From contig CAZYQW010000071.1 of NCBI GenBank assembly GCA_964649825.1, forward strand, positions 1 through 64,000: a DNA stretch of 64,000 nucleotides, written 5' to 3'. A model generated the notes under the pieces. That model did no database searches and had not been told where the DNA came from. It saw nothing but the letters and a program-made list of their open reading frames with translations. This DNA comes from CAZYQW01 sp964649825. Its GTDB lineage: Bacteria; Planctomycetota; B15-G4; JADJEK01. Below, in pieces: positions 27,180 through 37,700 of the stretch; position 1 is the stretch's first letter; each line of letters begins with the position of its first letter. A program made the translations under genes and the position numbers.

Positions 27180-28529
27180 TCAGATCTTCAGGTAGCGGGC
27201 GACGTCGTCGTACAGACCGCCCTCGTTCGAGTAGAGCACGTAGTTCCTGGCCGTCGCGAACCAGTCCTTGGTCGACGGCTTCACCTTCTTCGACGCGGCG
27301 AGGAGGTCCACGGTGACGAGCGGCACCGGGGCACCGCGCTTCATCGCCTCGCGGAGCTTCTCCTCCACGGCCACGTCGATGAGTCCCTTCAGGTCGGCGC
27401 CCGAGAAGCCCTCGGTCCGCTTCGCGACCTTCGCGAAATCGACGTCGCCGACCGGCTTGCCGCGCAGCATCACCGCGAGGATCTGCGCGCGCGCCTCGGC
27501 GTCCGGCGGCGGCACGAAGATGACGCGGTCGAACCTCCCGGGGCGCCGAAACGCCGAGTCGAGATGCCACGGCGCGTTCGTGGCGGCGAGGACCAGGAGC
27601 CCGTCGTTCGACGCCTTGACTCCGTCCAGCTCCTCGAGGAACTGGTTGATCACCATGCGCATGCCTTGCTGACGCAGGTCCGAGCGGCTGGCACCGAGCG
27701 CGTCGACCTCGTCGAAGAAGAGCACGAACGGTGTGCTCCGGCGCGCGCGCTCGAACAGAGTGTGGAGGTTCCGCTCGCTCTGCCCGACCCACATGTCGAG
27801 CACGTCGGAGAGCCCGACGGCGAGGAAAGACGCGTCCACCTGTCCGGCGGTGGCGCGCGCGAGGTGGGTCTTCCCGCAGCCCGGCGGGCCGTACATCAGG
27901 ATGCCGCCGCCGACCGCCTTGCCGTAGGCCGCGAACAGGTCCGGCTTCAGCATCGGCTGGATGATCTTGATGTCGATCTCCTCCTTCACCACGTCCATGC
28001 CGCCGACGTCCTCGAACCGGATCTTCGGGCGCTCGACGCGTCCCTCGCTCGCGTCGCCGGCGTCGGCTCCGCCGAGGCGCAGCCGCCCCTCGACGACCGG
28101 GGACCTCTCCGCCGCTTCCTCGCCGGGGGTCACGCCGAGCTGCTCCGAGAGCGCCGGATCTGCCACGTCCGGATCCTCCTCGACCGCGCGACCGTAGTAC
28201 GCGACCGCGGCGGGGACGTCACCCTCGGCGAGGCGGATGCGGGCCATGAGCACCAGCGCCTCGGCCGGCCGATCGGTCCTCGCGAGCAGACTCTCGAGCA
28301 CGACGGCCGCGTGCGAGTGCTTGCGCTGGGTGAGATAGACGCGGACCAGCGCGAGCTTGAGGTCGGCGTCGTCGGGCGCCGACTTCAGCGCCGTGCGGAA
28401 CTCCTCGGCCGCCTCGTCCGCCCGGCCGACCGCGGCGAGCAGGCCGGCCAGATGGCGCCGGAGCTTCACGTTCTCCGGGTCCGTCGCGAGCGCGTCCTTG
28501 AGGACTTTGATCGTGTCTTCGGGGTTCAT
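27180..28529 (-). CDS. TPR-AAA+ ATPase
   Basis: A 449-residue cytoplasmic protein. Residues 1-125 contain TPR-like helical pairs (LAGLLAAVGRADEAAEEFRTA). Residues 165-400 are an AAA+ module of the classic FtsH/Cdc48/katanin type: IRFEDVGGMDVVKEEI, Walker A GPPGCGKT 214-221, Walker B FFDEVD with Asp273-Glu274, sensor AATNAPW and arginine finger RRPGRFDR. It would remodel or unfold partner proteins bound by the TPR part. The gene overlaps functionally with the exported heme-type protein downstream; how a cytosolic ATPase relates to that protein is unclear. Confidence 0.88.
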   Translation of the reverse strand: MNPEDTIKVLKDALATDPENVKLRRHLAGLLAAVGRADEAAEEFRTALKSAPDDADLKLALVRVYLTQRKHSHAAVVLESLLARTDRPAEALVLMARIRLAEGDVPAAVAYYGRAVEEDPDVADPALSEQLGVTPGEEAAERSPVVEGRLRLGGADAGDASEGRVERPKIRFEDVGGMDVVKEEIDIKIIQPMLKPDLFAAYGKAVGGGILMYGPPGCGKTHLARATAGQVDASFLAVGLSDVLDMWVGQSERNLHTLFERARRSTPFVLFFDEVDALGASRSDLRQQGMRMVINQFLEELDGVKASNDGLLVLAATNAPWHLDSAFRRPGRFDRVIFVPPPDAEARAQILAVMLRGKPVGDVDFAKVAKRTEGFSGADLKGLIDVAVEEKLREAMKRGAPVPLVTVDLLAASKKVKPSTKDWFATARNYVLYSNEGGLYDDVARYLKI

Positions 28530-28692
28530 GGGCGTCCGGTCGGGATGATTCGGGTGTCGAGTATACGGACGGAAGCGCGAGTCGACGCGATCCGCTTTCA
28601 CGCCGGCGGCCGGCGAGCCCCCGGCCTTCGGGGTGGCGTCCTTCATCCCGTGGGCGGTGTCGCTCGTCGCCGCCTGATCATCGGGGTACGAG

Positions 28693-30345
28693 TCATCGTC
28701 GTACGAGGCCGCGTAGGCGGCTCAGCTCCTCGCAGCCGAGCAGCCGGGCCACCGCGAGGAACGCCACGCCGCCGACCGTGATCGGAATGAACGTCGACAG
28801 GAGGCGTTCGAGGAGGTCGGAGCCGCCGGCAAGCGAGTCGACGAACCGCCACGACGCATGGGTCGCGACGGCGAGCGCGGCGGAGGCGACGACGACCTTG
28901 GCCGCGGAGACCGTCATGCGCCTCCCCTGCAGCGACCCGACCTTGCGCCAGAGGAGAACGACCAGCAGGAGGGCGTTGGCCGACGCGACCGTCGCCGTCG
29001 AGATCGCCAGACCGGTGTGTCCGAACGGCCCCACGAGCACGAAGCAGAGGGCGACGTTCAGCCCGATCGAGAGCAGCGAGATCCGCGCCGGGGTCGCGGC
29101 GTCGTCGACGGCGTAGAACGCCGGGGCCAGGACCTTCACCAATGAGTAGCCGACGAGGCCGATCGCGTAGCCAGCCAACGCGGACGACGTCCTCACGGTG
29201 TCCGCCGCCGCGAAGCTGCCGCGCTCGTAGATCAACGCGATGATCGGGTCGCCGAGGACGATCAAGCCGACCGCCGACGGCAGGGTGAGAAAGATCGTCA
29301 GACGCAGGGACGACGCGAGGGTCGCTCGGAACTCGTCGCGCTCGCCCCGCGCCGCGGCCCGCGCGATCGACGGCAACGTGGCGGTCGCGATCGCCACGCC
29401 GAAGATCCCGATCGGGAACTGCATCAGCCGGAACGCGTAGTTCAGCCACGAGATCGCCCCGTCCTCGAGGCTCGACGCGAAGTTCGTGTTCACGAAGACG
29501 TTGACCTGCGTGGCCGCCGCTCCGATCACGGCCGGGACCATGAGCGCGAACACCTGCCGGAGGCCCGGGTCGCTCAAGCGAAGCTCGGGTCGGAAGCGAA
29601 ACCCGGTCCCGCGCAGCTTCGGCGTCTGGATCAAGAGCTGCAGCAGTCCTCCCGCGAGCACGCCGACCGCCATGCCGACGATGGCCCGCGTCGCGGCCTC
29701 GGTGTCGCGCGGGATCGACTCGCCCGAGACGATCGCGCCCGCGGTTCGTGCCATGAAGTCGGGCTCGAACAGCCATGCCGCCGCGAGGCCGACGAACAGC
29801 GACCCGACGTTGAATGCGGCGCCGGCCAGGGCCGGCACCAGGAAGATGCCGCGGGTGTTCAGGACGCCCATCGCAACGGCGGAGAGCGAGACGAGGAGGA
29901 GGAACGGAAACATCACGCGCGTCAGGCGGACCGCGAGCTCCTGCTTCTCGGGGTCGAAGCCGGACGCGATCGCCTTCACGAGCCACGGTGCAGCGAGCAC
30001 GCCGGCGACGACGAGCAGTCCCACGACGAGCGCGAACGCCGTGAGGACGATCCGCGCCAGCTCCCACGCGCGCGCTTCGCCCTCCTTCTCGAGCCGCTGC
30101 GAGAACGCCTTCACGAACGCGGCCGAGAGCGCACCTTCGGCGAGCAGGTCGCGGAACAGGTTCGGGATCCGGAACGCGGTGACGAACGCGTCGAAGGCGG
30201 CACCGGCCCCGAAGAACGCGGCGAACGCCTGCTCGCGCACGAGGCCGAGCACCCGGCTCGCAAGCACCGCGAGACTGATCACCGACGCGGATCGCGCGAC
30301 GTCTCGCCCGGCGCCATCCCGATCGTTCTGTGTGGCGTCCCCCAC
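28693..30345 (-). CDS. murJ: Lipid II flippase MurJ
   Basis: A 550-residue polytopic MVF/MATE-fold protein with about 14 hydrophobic segments. The hallmark N-terminal block is seen in ASRVLGLVREQAFAAFFG and FRIPNLFRDLLAEGALSAAF. It flips lipid-linked peptidoglycan precursor across the inner membrane. GTG is the start codon. It is the most upstream gene of a minus-strand run with the AAA+ and heme-type genes, but a 163-base gap separates them. Confidence 0.95.
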   Translation of the reverse strand: MGDATQNDRDGAGRDVARSASVISLAVLASRVLGLVREQAFAAFFGAGAAFDAFVTAFRIPNLFRDLLAEGALSAAFVKAFSQRLEKEGEARAWELARIVLTAFALVVGLLVVAGVLAAPWLVKAIASGFDPEKQELAVRLTRVMFPFLLLVSLSAVAMGVLNTRGIFLVPALAGAAFNVGSLFVGLAAAWLFEPDFMARTAGAIVSGESIPRDTEAATRAIVGMAVGVLAGGLLQLLIQTPKLRGTGFRFRPELRLSDPGLRQVFALMVPAVIGAAATQVNVFVNTNFASSLEDGAISWLNYAFRLMQFPIGIFGVAIATATLPSIARAAARGERDEFRATLASSLRLTIFLTLPSAVGLIVLGDPIIALIYERGSFAAADTVRTSSALAGYAIGLVGYSLVKVLAPAFYAVDDAATPARISLLSIGLNVALCFVLVGPFGHTGLAISTATVASANALLLVVLLWRKVGSLQGRRMTVSAAKVVVASAALAVATHASWRFVDSLAGGSDLLERLLSTFIPITVGGVAFLAVARLLGCEELSRLRGLVRR

Positions 30346-30503
30346 GGACGAACTCCCGGTCGAAGGAACGCGGCATCGTAGCAGCGCGACGCGTCAATCG
30401 CGGTGCGGCAATCGCGTGCCGCCGGTCCCGCCTTCGCGATTCCCTCGCCAGGTCCTATGCTTGCTCCCCGCCAGCCGTCTCGATCGACGTCGAGGAACCT
30501 GCC

Positions 30504-30992
30504 ATGTTGACGACGCGCTCCAAGGTCTCGTTCGGCAAGATGCGCAACCTCTTGCAGATCGTCTACGCGGGGATGCTCGGCTCGCTGGCGACCCTCTCCG
30601 CCATCGCGTACATGCTGTTCGAGAAAGTCGACATCTCGACGCAGCTTCCCTCCGCGGTCCTTCTCGCGGGCGGCGCGCTGCTCTCGGTGATCAGCATCGG
30701 GGTTTGCGCGTTCCTCCCGAAGCTCGTGACCAAGCAAGTCGATCGCGACCGCATCGTCATGCGGCTGCACGGCGTCGTCTACTCCCAGATCCTCTTCGCC
30801 GCCGGGTTCGAGGGGGCGGGCCTGTTCTGGGCGACGCTCGCGGTCCTGATGAAGAACCCTTACTGCCTCATCGGTCCGGCCGTGGCAATCTTCGTCCTCG
30901 CCATCCACTTCCCCACCACGACCCGCCTGGAGGCGGCGATGGAGATGAACGAGGATCAAATCGAGCGGGAGCTGGAGAAGAGGGACGCGTGA
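30504..30992 (+). CDS. Small integral membrane protein of unknown family
   Basis: A 162-residue protein with four hydrophobic segments (LQIVYAGMLGSLATLSAIAYML, a second from SAVLLAGGALLSV, a third around ILFAAGFEGAGLFW, a fourth from CLIGPAVAIFVLAI). The C-terminus is charged and helical (EDQIERELEKRDA). The ATG at 30504 begins directly before the first basic stretch; a longer reading adds an arginine-rich, unlikely leader. No motif identifies its function. It is divergent from murJ. Confidence 0.72.
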   Translation: MLTTRSKVSFGKMRNLLQIVYAGMLGSLATLSAIAYMLFEKVDISTQLPSAVLLAGGALLSVISIGVCAFLPKLVTKQVDRDRIVMRLHGVVYSQILFAAGFEGAGLFWATLAVLMKNPYCLIGPAVAIFVLAIHFPTTTRLEAAMEMNEDQIERELEKRDA

Positions 30993-31106
30993 CGGAGGGT
31001 TCGACCGATGGCGCCGGGGCATGCGTGCGGCGCGAAGAAAACGCTCCGAAGGATGGGATTCCCGGTTCGTCGATCGGTCGGATCCCCTCTCCTTGTCTTC
31101 GGTCCA

Positions 31107-31159
31107 CCGCCGTAATCGAACCGCCGCGATCGAACCGCCGCAATCGAACCGGAGTAATC
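31107..31159. repeat. 14-base tandem repeat at a ribosome site
   Basis: Three copies of CCGCCG(T/C)(A/G)ATCGAA (31107-31120, 31121-31134, 31135-31148) are followed by a partial fourth copy in which CCGCCG reads CCGGAG. The changed unit supplies the GGAG ribosome site of the lipoprotein gene starting at 31160. Copy-number change here would alter the 5' leader length. Confidence 0.7.
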
Positions 31160-32521
31160 ATGCGTCGTCTCCCCGTCGTGCTCCTCGTTCTGCTGCTCGC
31201 CGGCGGCTGCCTTCCCGAGATCGAGGTTCGAATGCGGACGCGCGTGATGCCGGATGGTTCGACGCTGCGGGAAACGCGGTACATGAAGCACCGAAACCGG
31301 CCGGACACCGACGAGGAGAAGCAGTGGAACGAGCGGCCGATCCGCGACGACGTCGGAGCGCGCGTCGGCGAGGGATTCGGTTCGGTCCGAACGACCGACG
31401 ACGAGCTCTCCTTCTCGGGGTCGTTCGCGTCCGCCGCCGCGATTCCGCCCGACTTCGTGCGGGACGTCGCGGTGCTCGGCGCCACCTCGACGAATCGGAT
31501 CGAGTTCCAGACCGAGGATCTGTTGTTCGGGACGCGCTACCTGTACCGCGAGCGCTTCCTCGACGCGATCGTGCCGGAGGATCAGAAGGCGACGCGGAGC
31601 GAGTTCGTCCGGTTCATCGGTGCGTTCGTGCGCGACGTCGCGAGCGACGAGTTCGATCGCGAGTACGAGCTCGACCGGTTCGACGCGTGGGTGACGAAGC
31701 AGCTCGAGCCGTTCGTCGACGGAATGATCGACATCTACTGGAGCGAACGACGCTCCCTCGATCGCAAGGACCCGCACTCCGGCCAAACGGGCGGCGATCG
31801 GGTCGTCGCGCGGATGATGAACCGGCTCGAGGGTCTCGGGCTGTCGCTCGACCCGAAGGACGAGCTCCCGATCCATGCGCTCGCCGTGATGAACTGGGTC
31901 TGCGAGCTTCTCGCAAGGACCCTGAGCCCGAGGAAGCCTGGGGCGACGACGCCGCAGACGACCGACTTCGCGTACCTGTTCGCCCACGACGCGCCGCTCG
32001 ATGGCCTCGTCGAGCGCGGGCGCGCGACCGCGATCCGCCGTTTCGGTTCGACGGACGCGTTCGAGGCGGAGTTTCAGCGCCGTCTCCTCGGCGTCATCGG
32101 TACCTACGGCTCACCCCCGGCCGAGGCGACGTTCCGATTCGACTGCGCCGTCGAGCTGCCTGGCGCGCTCCTGCGGACCAACGGCATCCTCGAGTCGGAG
32201 CGATCCTCGTTCTGGCTGTTCGACGGGCAGGAGATCTTCCCGAATGGGTTCGTCCTCGAGGCGGAGTCGGTCCTTCTCGCCTCTTCCTTGCTCGGCCGGA
32301 TCCGCGAGGTCGAGAGCGAACTCGATCGCCGGCACGCAGTGCGCCTCATCGCCGCATTGAAGGACGTGTCGGCCGACGAGCGCGCCGCGATGGCGAAGCT
32401 CCTCGAGCTCTGCGCGCGCGCGCACACTCTCGCCGCCCTCCCCGAGCCGACGACCGACGCAGAGCGCACGCTGCGGCGAAAGCTCGACACCGTCGTCGAC
32501 GTCGTGCGCCGGAAGCCGTGA
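31160..32521 (+). CDS. Lipoprotein of unknown function
   Basis: A 453-residue protein with signal peptide and lipobox (VVLLVLLLAGGC). After it come a beta-rich segment (IEVRMRTRVMPDGS) and a long mainly helical, acidic domain with many Asp, Glu and Arg. No enzymatic signature was recognised. GGAG five bases upstream fixes the start at 31160. The reading frame stays open a long way upstream only because of the high GC content. It probably sits at the outer or inner membrane facing the periplasm. Confidence 0.75.
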   Translation: MRRLPVVLLVLLLAGGCLPEIEVRMRTRVMPDGSTLRETRYMKHRNRPDTDEEKQWNERPIRDDVGARVGEGFGSVRTTDDELSFSGSFASAAAIPPDFVRDVAVLGATSTNRIEFQTEDLLFGTRYLYRERFLDAIVPEDQKATRSEFVRFIGAFVRDVASDEFDREYELDRFDAWVTKQLEPFVDGMIDIYWSERRSLDRKDPHSGQTGGDRVVARMMNRLEGLGLSLDPKDELPIHALAVMNWVCELLARTLSPRKPGATTPQTTDFAYLFAHDAPLDGLVERGRATAIRRFGSTDAFEAEFQRRLLGVIGTYGSPPAEATFRFDCAVELPGALLRTNGILESERSSFWLFDGQEIFPNGFVLEAESVLLASSLLGRIREVESELDRRHAVRLIAALKDVSADERAAMAKLLELCARAHTLAALPEPTTDAERTLRRKLDTVVDVVRRKP

Positions 32522-33532
32522 CGACCGGAGTCGTCGAACGTCGACCCCAATCCCGCCCGCGCCGCTCCCTTCCCAAGCGTGTCGTGTCCCCCACGCGTCT
32601 GGGCATTTCCTGACCCCGGCGATGGCGCCGCGCGCGGTGCCAAGGTGAAAACGCGTGTGCCCAGATGAACACGAGTGATACCGCGTGGAACGGTGTCGTG
32701 CGGTCGCCGTGCTCGGGCGAGGATGGGTGATGGGGTAGCGCGACTTGCTCTGAGGCGCGGGAGGCGATCGACGGGCGGACCGTCCACGTGACGGTGAAGC
32801 TGAGGGAGGGATTGCCGAAGCTGCGGAACAAGAAGGCACGCCGGGCATCGCTGCCCGGCGTTTCCGTACCGCCAGCCCCTCGAACGAGCCAACCGTCGAG
32901 CTGTGGAGCAGCGGTGGACCCGTTGAGCGGGACCATCCAGTGGGCCATCCCCGGACCAGGTACCCCGGCGACATTCTGGACGAACTCGGAGTTCCACCCG
33001 TTTCTTTCGTCCCGTCGTGTTTTTCGCGTTTGCCGAGTCACGAGAACACGACTCTCTACCAAGTGGAGGGGGGGCGCATACGGCTCGGCCCGGCGAGAGA
33101 CACGACTGTCGTTCTCTCGTTCATCTCTCGGGGGGGCCCGATCGGTACCGATCGCGGAACGGCCCGAGTCGTGCTTCGCCGGTCGACGGCGAAGGCGGAG
33201 GAGAAGGGGCGTCCGGCACCTGGCCCGGACGGCCCTGGGCCCGATCCGGGGACGGACTTGAGCGAGACGTCTTCGGATCGGCCCACCTTCATCCTCTTCT
33301 CACGCGAATCGTGTGCGGAGGCATCGACGGCGAAGAGCTTCGGAGCCTTCTCGCCGAGACTCTGCGACGATCACGTCAACTCCCGGTCAATCACTCCCAT
33401 CCGCGACGGTGCTGCGTTGTCGGGCCGGCGAGAGCCCGGTAACGTACACGTCCGCGGACGACGAGATCGTTCGCGACGACGAGCGTCTACGGCGTACGTC
33501 ATCGAGATCCGGCGCACCTCAGGAGGAGAGAC
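32522..33532. other. Long stretch without a convincing gene
   Basis: About 1 kb between the lipoprotein gene and the next secreted-protein gene. Open frames exist on both strands, but none has a ribosome site plus recognisable protein character. They show Arg/Pro/Ser-rich translations typical of random frames in GC-rich DNA. Visible structure is limited to a strong hairpin at 32839-32860 and several G or C runs. It could hold an RNA gene or the remains of a lost gene. Confidence 0.5.
32839..32863 (+). terminator. Perfect 9-base hairpin followed by TTT
   Basis: CGCCGGGCA-TCGC-TGCCCGGCG (32839-32860) with TTT directly after. The geometry is that of an intrinsic terminator on the plus strand, though the T-run is short. 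It lies more than 300 bases after the lipoprotein gene, so it may end a read-through transcript or a small RNA. Confidence 0.55.
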
Positions 33533-34633
33533 ATGGGCCGATCTGTTCGCGGAGCCATCGCGGCCTTGGCGTTCGTCGTCCACGGCGCGGGTGGTCCCGC
33601 CGCGTTCGCGGACGACGCGTACGACGCGAAGATCATCACCGTGCCGACGCCGATGGGCGCCGCGTCGACGATCCAACGCGCACCCTCCCGCGCGAGCCAC
33701 CCGCCCGCGTCGCTCACGACTCCCATCGGCATCCAGAACGGCGACTTCTCGCTGGGGCTGCTCGGCTGGACGCTCGACGAGTCGGGCGGTTCGACGACTC
33801 CCGGGACGGTCGAGGTGGTGAACGAGGAGGCGGTCTTCAGCGAGGGAGACTCGTTCCTGGTCTCGCTCCGTCAGACGTTCATCGTGCCGCCGAACACGAT
33901 CGAGCTCACGTTCGACTTCCGCGACGTGCCCGGCTTCGACCAGACCGACGTCTTCATCCCCGACGCGTTCGAAGCGTCGCTCCTCGACGCGTCGTTCCAC
34001 TCCGTCGTGCCGACGTGGGACACGCTCGCGACGTCCTTCTTCAACATGCAGGAGACGGGCGCGATCCTCCAGGCTTCCGGCGTCACGCTGAACGGAACGA
34101 TCGTGTCGGTCGACGTGTCGTCGTTGGCGGCGGGATCCGAAGTCTCGATCTTCTTCGACCTCATCGGCGGCGACGGCGATCTCGCGACCTCGGTCACCCT
34201 CGATTCGGTGGCGCTCGTCGCGGACGGCTGCAACGTGTTCGCCGAGCACACCGAGTACGGGACCGGCTGGCCGGGCACCCTCGGCGTTCCCCAAGTCACC
34301 GTGGTGACCGAGCCGTTGCTCGGCAGCGTCCTGCAGCTCGACGTGTCGAACTCCTACGGCCAACCGACGACCGCGATCGGGATCCTGAGCCTCGCGCCGG
34401 ACGCGATGGCGACGCCGGTCGGCGGAACCCTGCTCGTTTCCGTCCTGCCTGGCGACCTGATCGGTATCTGGACGTTCCCTCTTCCGGGCTCGACCGGTTC
34501 GATCGGACACCAAGTCGGGAACATCATCGATCTCTGCGGCGTCTCGTTCTTCGGTCAGGTGATCGTGTTCGACCCCGGCGCCACGGACAACTACGCGTTT
34601 TCGGCGGGGATCTCGTTCGTCCTGGGGTCCTGA
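33533..34633 (+). CDS. Secreted beta-rich protein upstream of the RHS giant
   Basis: A 366-residue exported protein with signal peptide (GAIAALAFVVHGAGGPAAFA). Residues 65-240 resemble a jelly-roll carbohydrate-binding or PEP-CTERM-like beta-sandwich: IQNGDFSLGLLGWTLDESG is the classic opening of such domains. A second beta domain follows (about 250-366). The C-terminal sorting motif PEP is absent. GGAGGAG stands just before the ATG. It ends 95 bases before the giant RHS gene and may be expressed with it as an accessory surface protein. Confidence 0.72.
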   Translation: MGRSVRGAIAALAFVVHGAGGPAAFADDAYDAKIITVPTPMGAASTIQRAPSRASHPPASLTTPIGIQNGDFSLGLLGWTLDESGGSTTPGTVEVVNEEAVFSEGDSFLVSLRQTFIVPPNTIELTFDFRDVPGFDQTDVFIPDAFEASLLDASFHSVVPTWDTLATSFFNMQETGAILQASGVTLNGTIVSVDVSSLAAGSEVSIFFDLIGGDGDLATSVTLDSVALVADGCNVFAEHTEYGTGWPGTLGVPQVTVVTEPLLGSVLQLDVSNSYGQPTTAIGILSLAPDAMATPVGGTLLVSVLPGDLIGIWTFPLPGSTGSIGHQVGNIIDLCGVSFFGQVIVFDPGATDNYAFSAGISFVLGS

Positions 34634-34728
34634 CCCCGGATCACCGCCGTACGGTTTCTTTCGGCAGCGCCGCTCTTCGCGGCGATCACGGCGTCCACGT
34701 CATCCACGCATCCATGGGGAGGCGTTCC

Positions 34729-37700
34729 ATGCACTCCGTCCTCGGACAGGTTCCGGCTCGATCCTCGCGTCTCGTCCGTCGCTTCCACCGGCTCGCTGCC
34801 GCGGCCGCACTCGCCGCCGGCCTGGCCCCGTTTACCTCGGCGCAGACGCAGGTGAACGTGATGCCCGGCTACCCGAACGCACCGAAGATCAGCCCGGCCG
34901 AGCGGGCCATCGCGCGGCCCGGCGTCCCGGTGATCGTGTGGGGCAACGCGAACCAGGGCGCGTCGTCCGCCGTCGGAGCGATCTACACCTGGACGTTCGG
35001 CACGAACTCGAACCTTCAAGTCAGCCACGACGGCAGCCTCACCGGCACGGTGACCGACGCGCGGTACATCTACGAGGAAGTGACCTTCCAACTGCTGAAC
35101 GGAAGCACGCTCGAGACCGTCGGCGCGACGCTGACCGTCGACCACGGCGTGAACGGGATCGACTCGGACTACGTCGAGTTCGTCGTCGTCGCCGAGACGG
35201 ATCCAAGCTCCGACGAGCCGCTCGAGAAGCTCCAGGTCGACGTCAACATCTCGATCGAGGACGGCCTCCGCTACCTCTACCTCAAGCAGAACGCGAACGG
35301 TTCGTGGTCGAGCTACTCCAACTATCACTGCGCCGCGACCGCGTTCGTCGTCTGGGCCCTCGAGAACCAGGGACACCTGCCGACCAACGACCCCGACGAG
35401 GACATCTACGCCGACGCCGTCGCGCGAGGCCTCGACTACATCCTCACGACGACTGCGATCGTCCAGAGCGGGGCCGGCGCGATCTCGGCGCCGCGTGCCC
35501 TCCAGTCGCTCGGTGCGGTCGCCGACGGCGTGTCGGACATCAACCAGAACCTCCAGACCGTCATCCTCTGTCCCGACAACCGCGCCGGCTACTCCTCCCC
35601 CATCGCCTGCTCCGCGATCATCGCGAGCCTCGCCCCCGACCGCGTGGTCCAGAGCGGCCCGCTCGCGGGGAAGACGTACCGCGAGGTCGTGGAGGACTCC
35701 ATCGACTGGATGGGACACACCCAGGCGGCGGGCGGCGCGACCACGTGGAACGGCCGCGGCGGGTGGACGTACGAGCCGGTCAACACGTCGACGCGAAGCG
35801 ACATGTCGATCAACAGTTGGTTGTACCTGGCGATGGAGGGCGCGGAGTCGGTCTTCAACATCGACGTGCCGGACTGGATCAAGCAGGAGTGCGAGCACGC
35901 TCTGGTCGCGCACATGACGAACCAGGTCGGCGTGTTCGAGTTCGGCTACTCGAACGACGGCGGCTGCGGCAACGACCCGAAGACTCCGTGCCAGTGCGGC
36001 AACCACGGGCACGCGACGACGTCCGGCGGGCTCTCCGGCCTCGCGCTCGTCGAGACGATCGGACCGTTCGCGACGCCCGGCGAGGTCATCGGCCAGCAGA
36101 GCCCGCCGCTCGACAACGTCGTCGCGATGCGGAACAACGCGATCACGTACCTCGGTGCGCACTGGGGCGTCGACGGCAACGGCAACAACTGCGTCGGCAA
36201 CCGTCGCAACTACTACGCGATGTGGACGACGGCGCGCGCACTGCGCCTCACCGCGGCCGCGCTCGGTCTTCCCGACGGCGACAAGGTGCTCCTCTCGAAC
36301 GCCGGGGTCGGCTTCGATTGGGAAACGGGTGAGGAGAACGGCAGCGGCAACGTGCCTGCATCCGGCGTACGCGAGGGCTACTTCCACTGGCTGGTCCGCA
36401 CCCAGAACACGACCGGTTCGGTCATCGATCGCGGCGGTTGGAACCTCTCCCAGTACTCGTACTTCGTCGGCCCCGTGATGTCGACGTCGCTCGCGGTGCT
36501 CGTGCTGACGCCGCGAGTCTTCCTCGAGCCGTGCCCGAGCCTCGTCGTGATCCCGATCGTCGAGCTCGAGCCGGCGCCGGAGACCGAGCTGCCGGTCGGC
36601 ACCGTCGTGACGATCAGCGGCCGCGCCGTTCAGCCGAGCCCGTTCGAGCCGACCGCGGCCGTCCTCGTGAACGAGGAGCCGGTGGACAGCCTCGACGCAG
36701 CGGGGCGATTCTTCAAGACCGTCGTCATCGAGGAAGGTCCGAACTCGTTCGTCATCGACGCGATCAACAAGTGCGGGCAGGACTCGAGCACGCTGGTGAT
36801 CAACGGCGTGGCCGGACCGCAGACGCCGTTCGACAACCTCGACGACGTCACGACGCTCCTCCAGATCCAGTACCAGAACACGACGTTCAACCAGGCCCAG
36901 CAGTCCCTCATCGTCGAGGGTCGCGTCTGCAACACCTACTCCAAGCCGCTGTTCGGCCCGGTGCTGATGGTGTTCGACAACATCGTGAGCCCCGCGGTCC
37001 AGGTCATGAACCCGGACGGTCTGCTCCCGGACGGCACGCCCTACTTCGCGTTCCTGGGCACGAACGCCTCGCTCGCGCCCGGCGCGTGCAGCCTGCCGAA
37101 GAAGCTGATCTTCAAGAACCCGAACCAGGTGCCGATCCAGTTCGCGCACTCCTGGATGGCGACGTACAACAGCGCGCCGAAGTTCACGACGGTGCCGGTC
37201 ACCACGGCCACGCCCGGCGTCGAGTATCGCTACGAGGCGGCGGCGGCCGACGCGCAGCAGACGGACCTGACGTACTCGATCGGCACCGGACCGCTCGCGA
37301 TGACGATCGACGCCCCGACCGGCGTCGTCACCTGGACGCCCCAGATGACCGACGTCGGTTCGCACTTCGTCGAGCTCGTGGTGGACGACGGCCTCGGCGG
37401 CATCGGCTCGCAGAGCTTCGTCCTCTCCGTCGACCCGGCACCTACGAACACGGTGCCGTTCTTCACCTCGGCGCCCGTGACGCACGCCGCCGTCGGCGCG
37501 AGCTACTCGTATCTCGCCACCGCGAACGACGTCGATCAGGACGCGCTGACCTTTACCCAGATCGCGGGCCCGGCCGGATCGACCGTCGACCCGGGCGGCC
37601 TGGTCGCGTGGCCGTTCACGCTCCCGGGCGACCACGCCGTCACGGTGCGCGTCAGCGATCCCGACGGAGGATACGCCGACCAGGCGTACGTGCTCAGCGT

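Noticed and set aside
29486..31159. A long in-frame extension upstream of the lipoprotein gene at 31160, antisense to murJ
   Set aside because: It crosses murJ and the small membrane protein gene. The signal peptide and GGAG site place the true start at 31160.
33017..33442. Plus-strand open frame before the secreted-protein gene
   Set aside because: It is Arg/Gly/Ser-rich without ribosome site or recognisable fold, so it is treated as chance.
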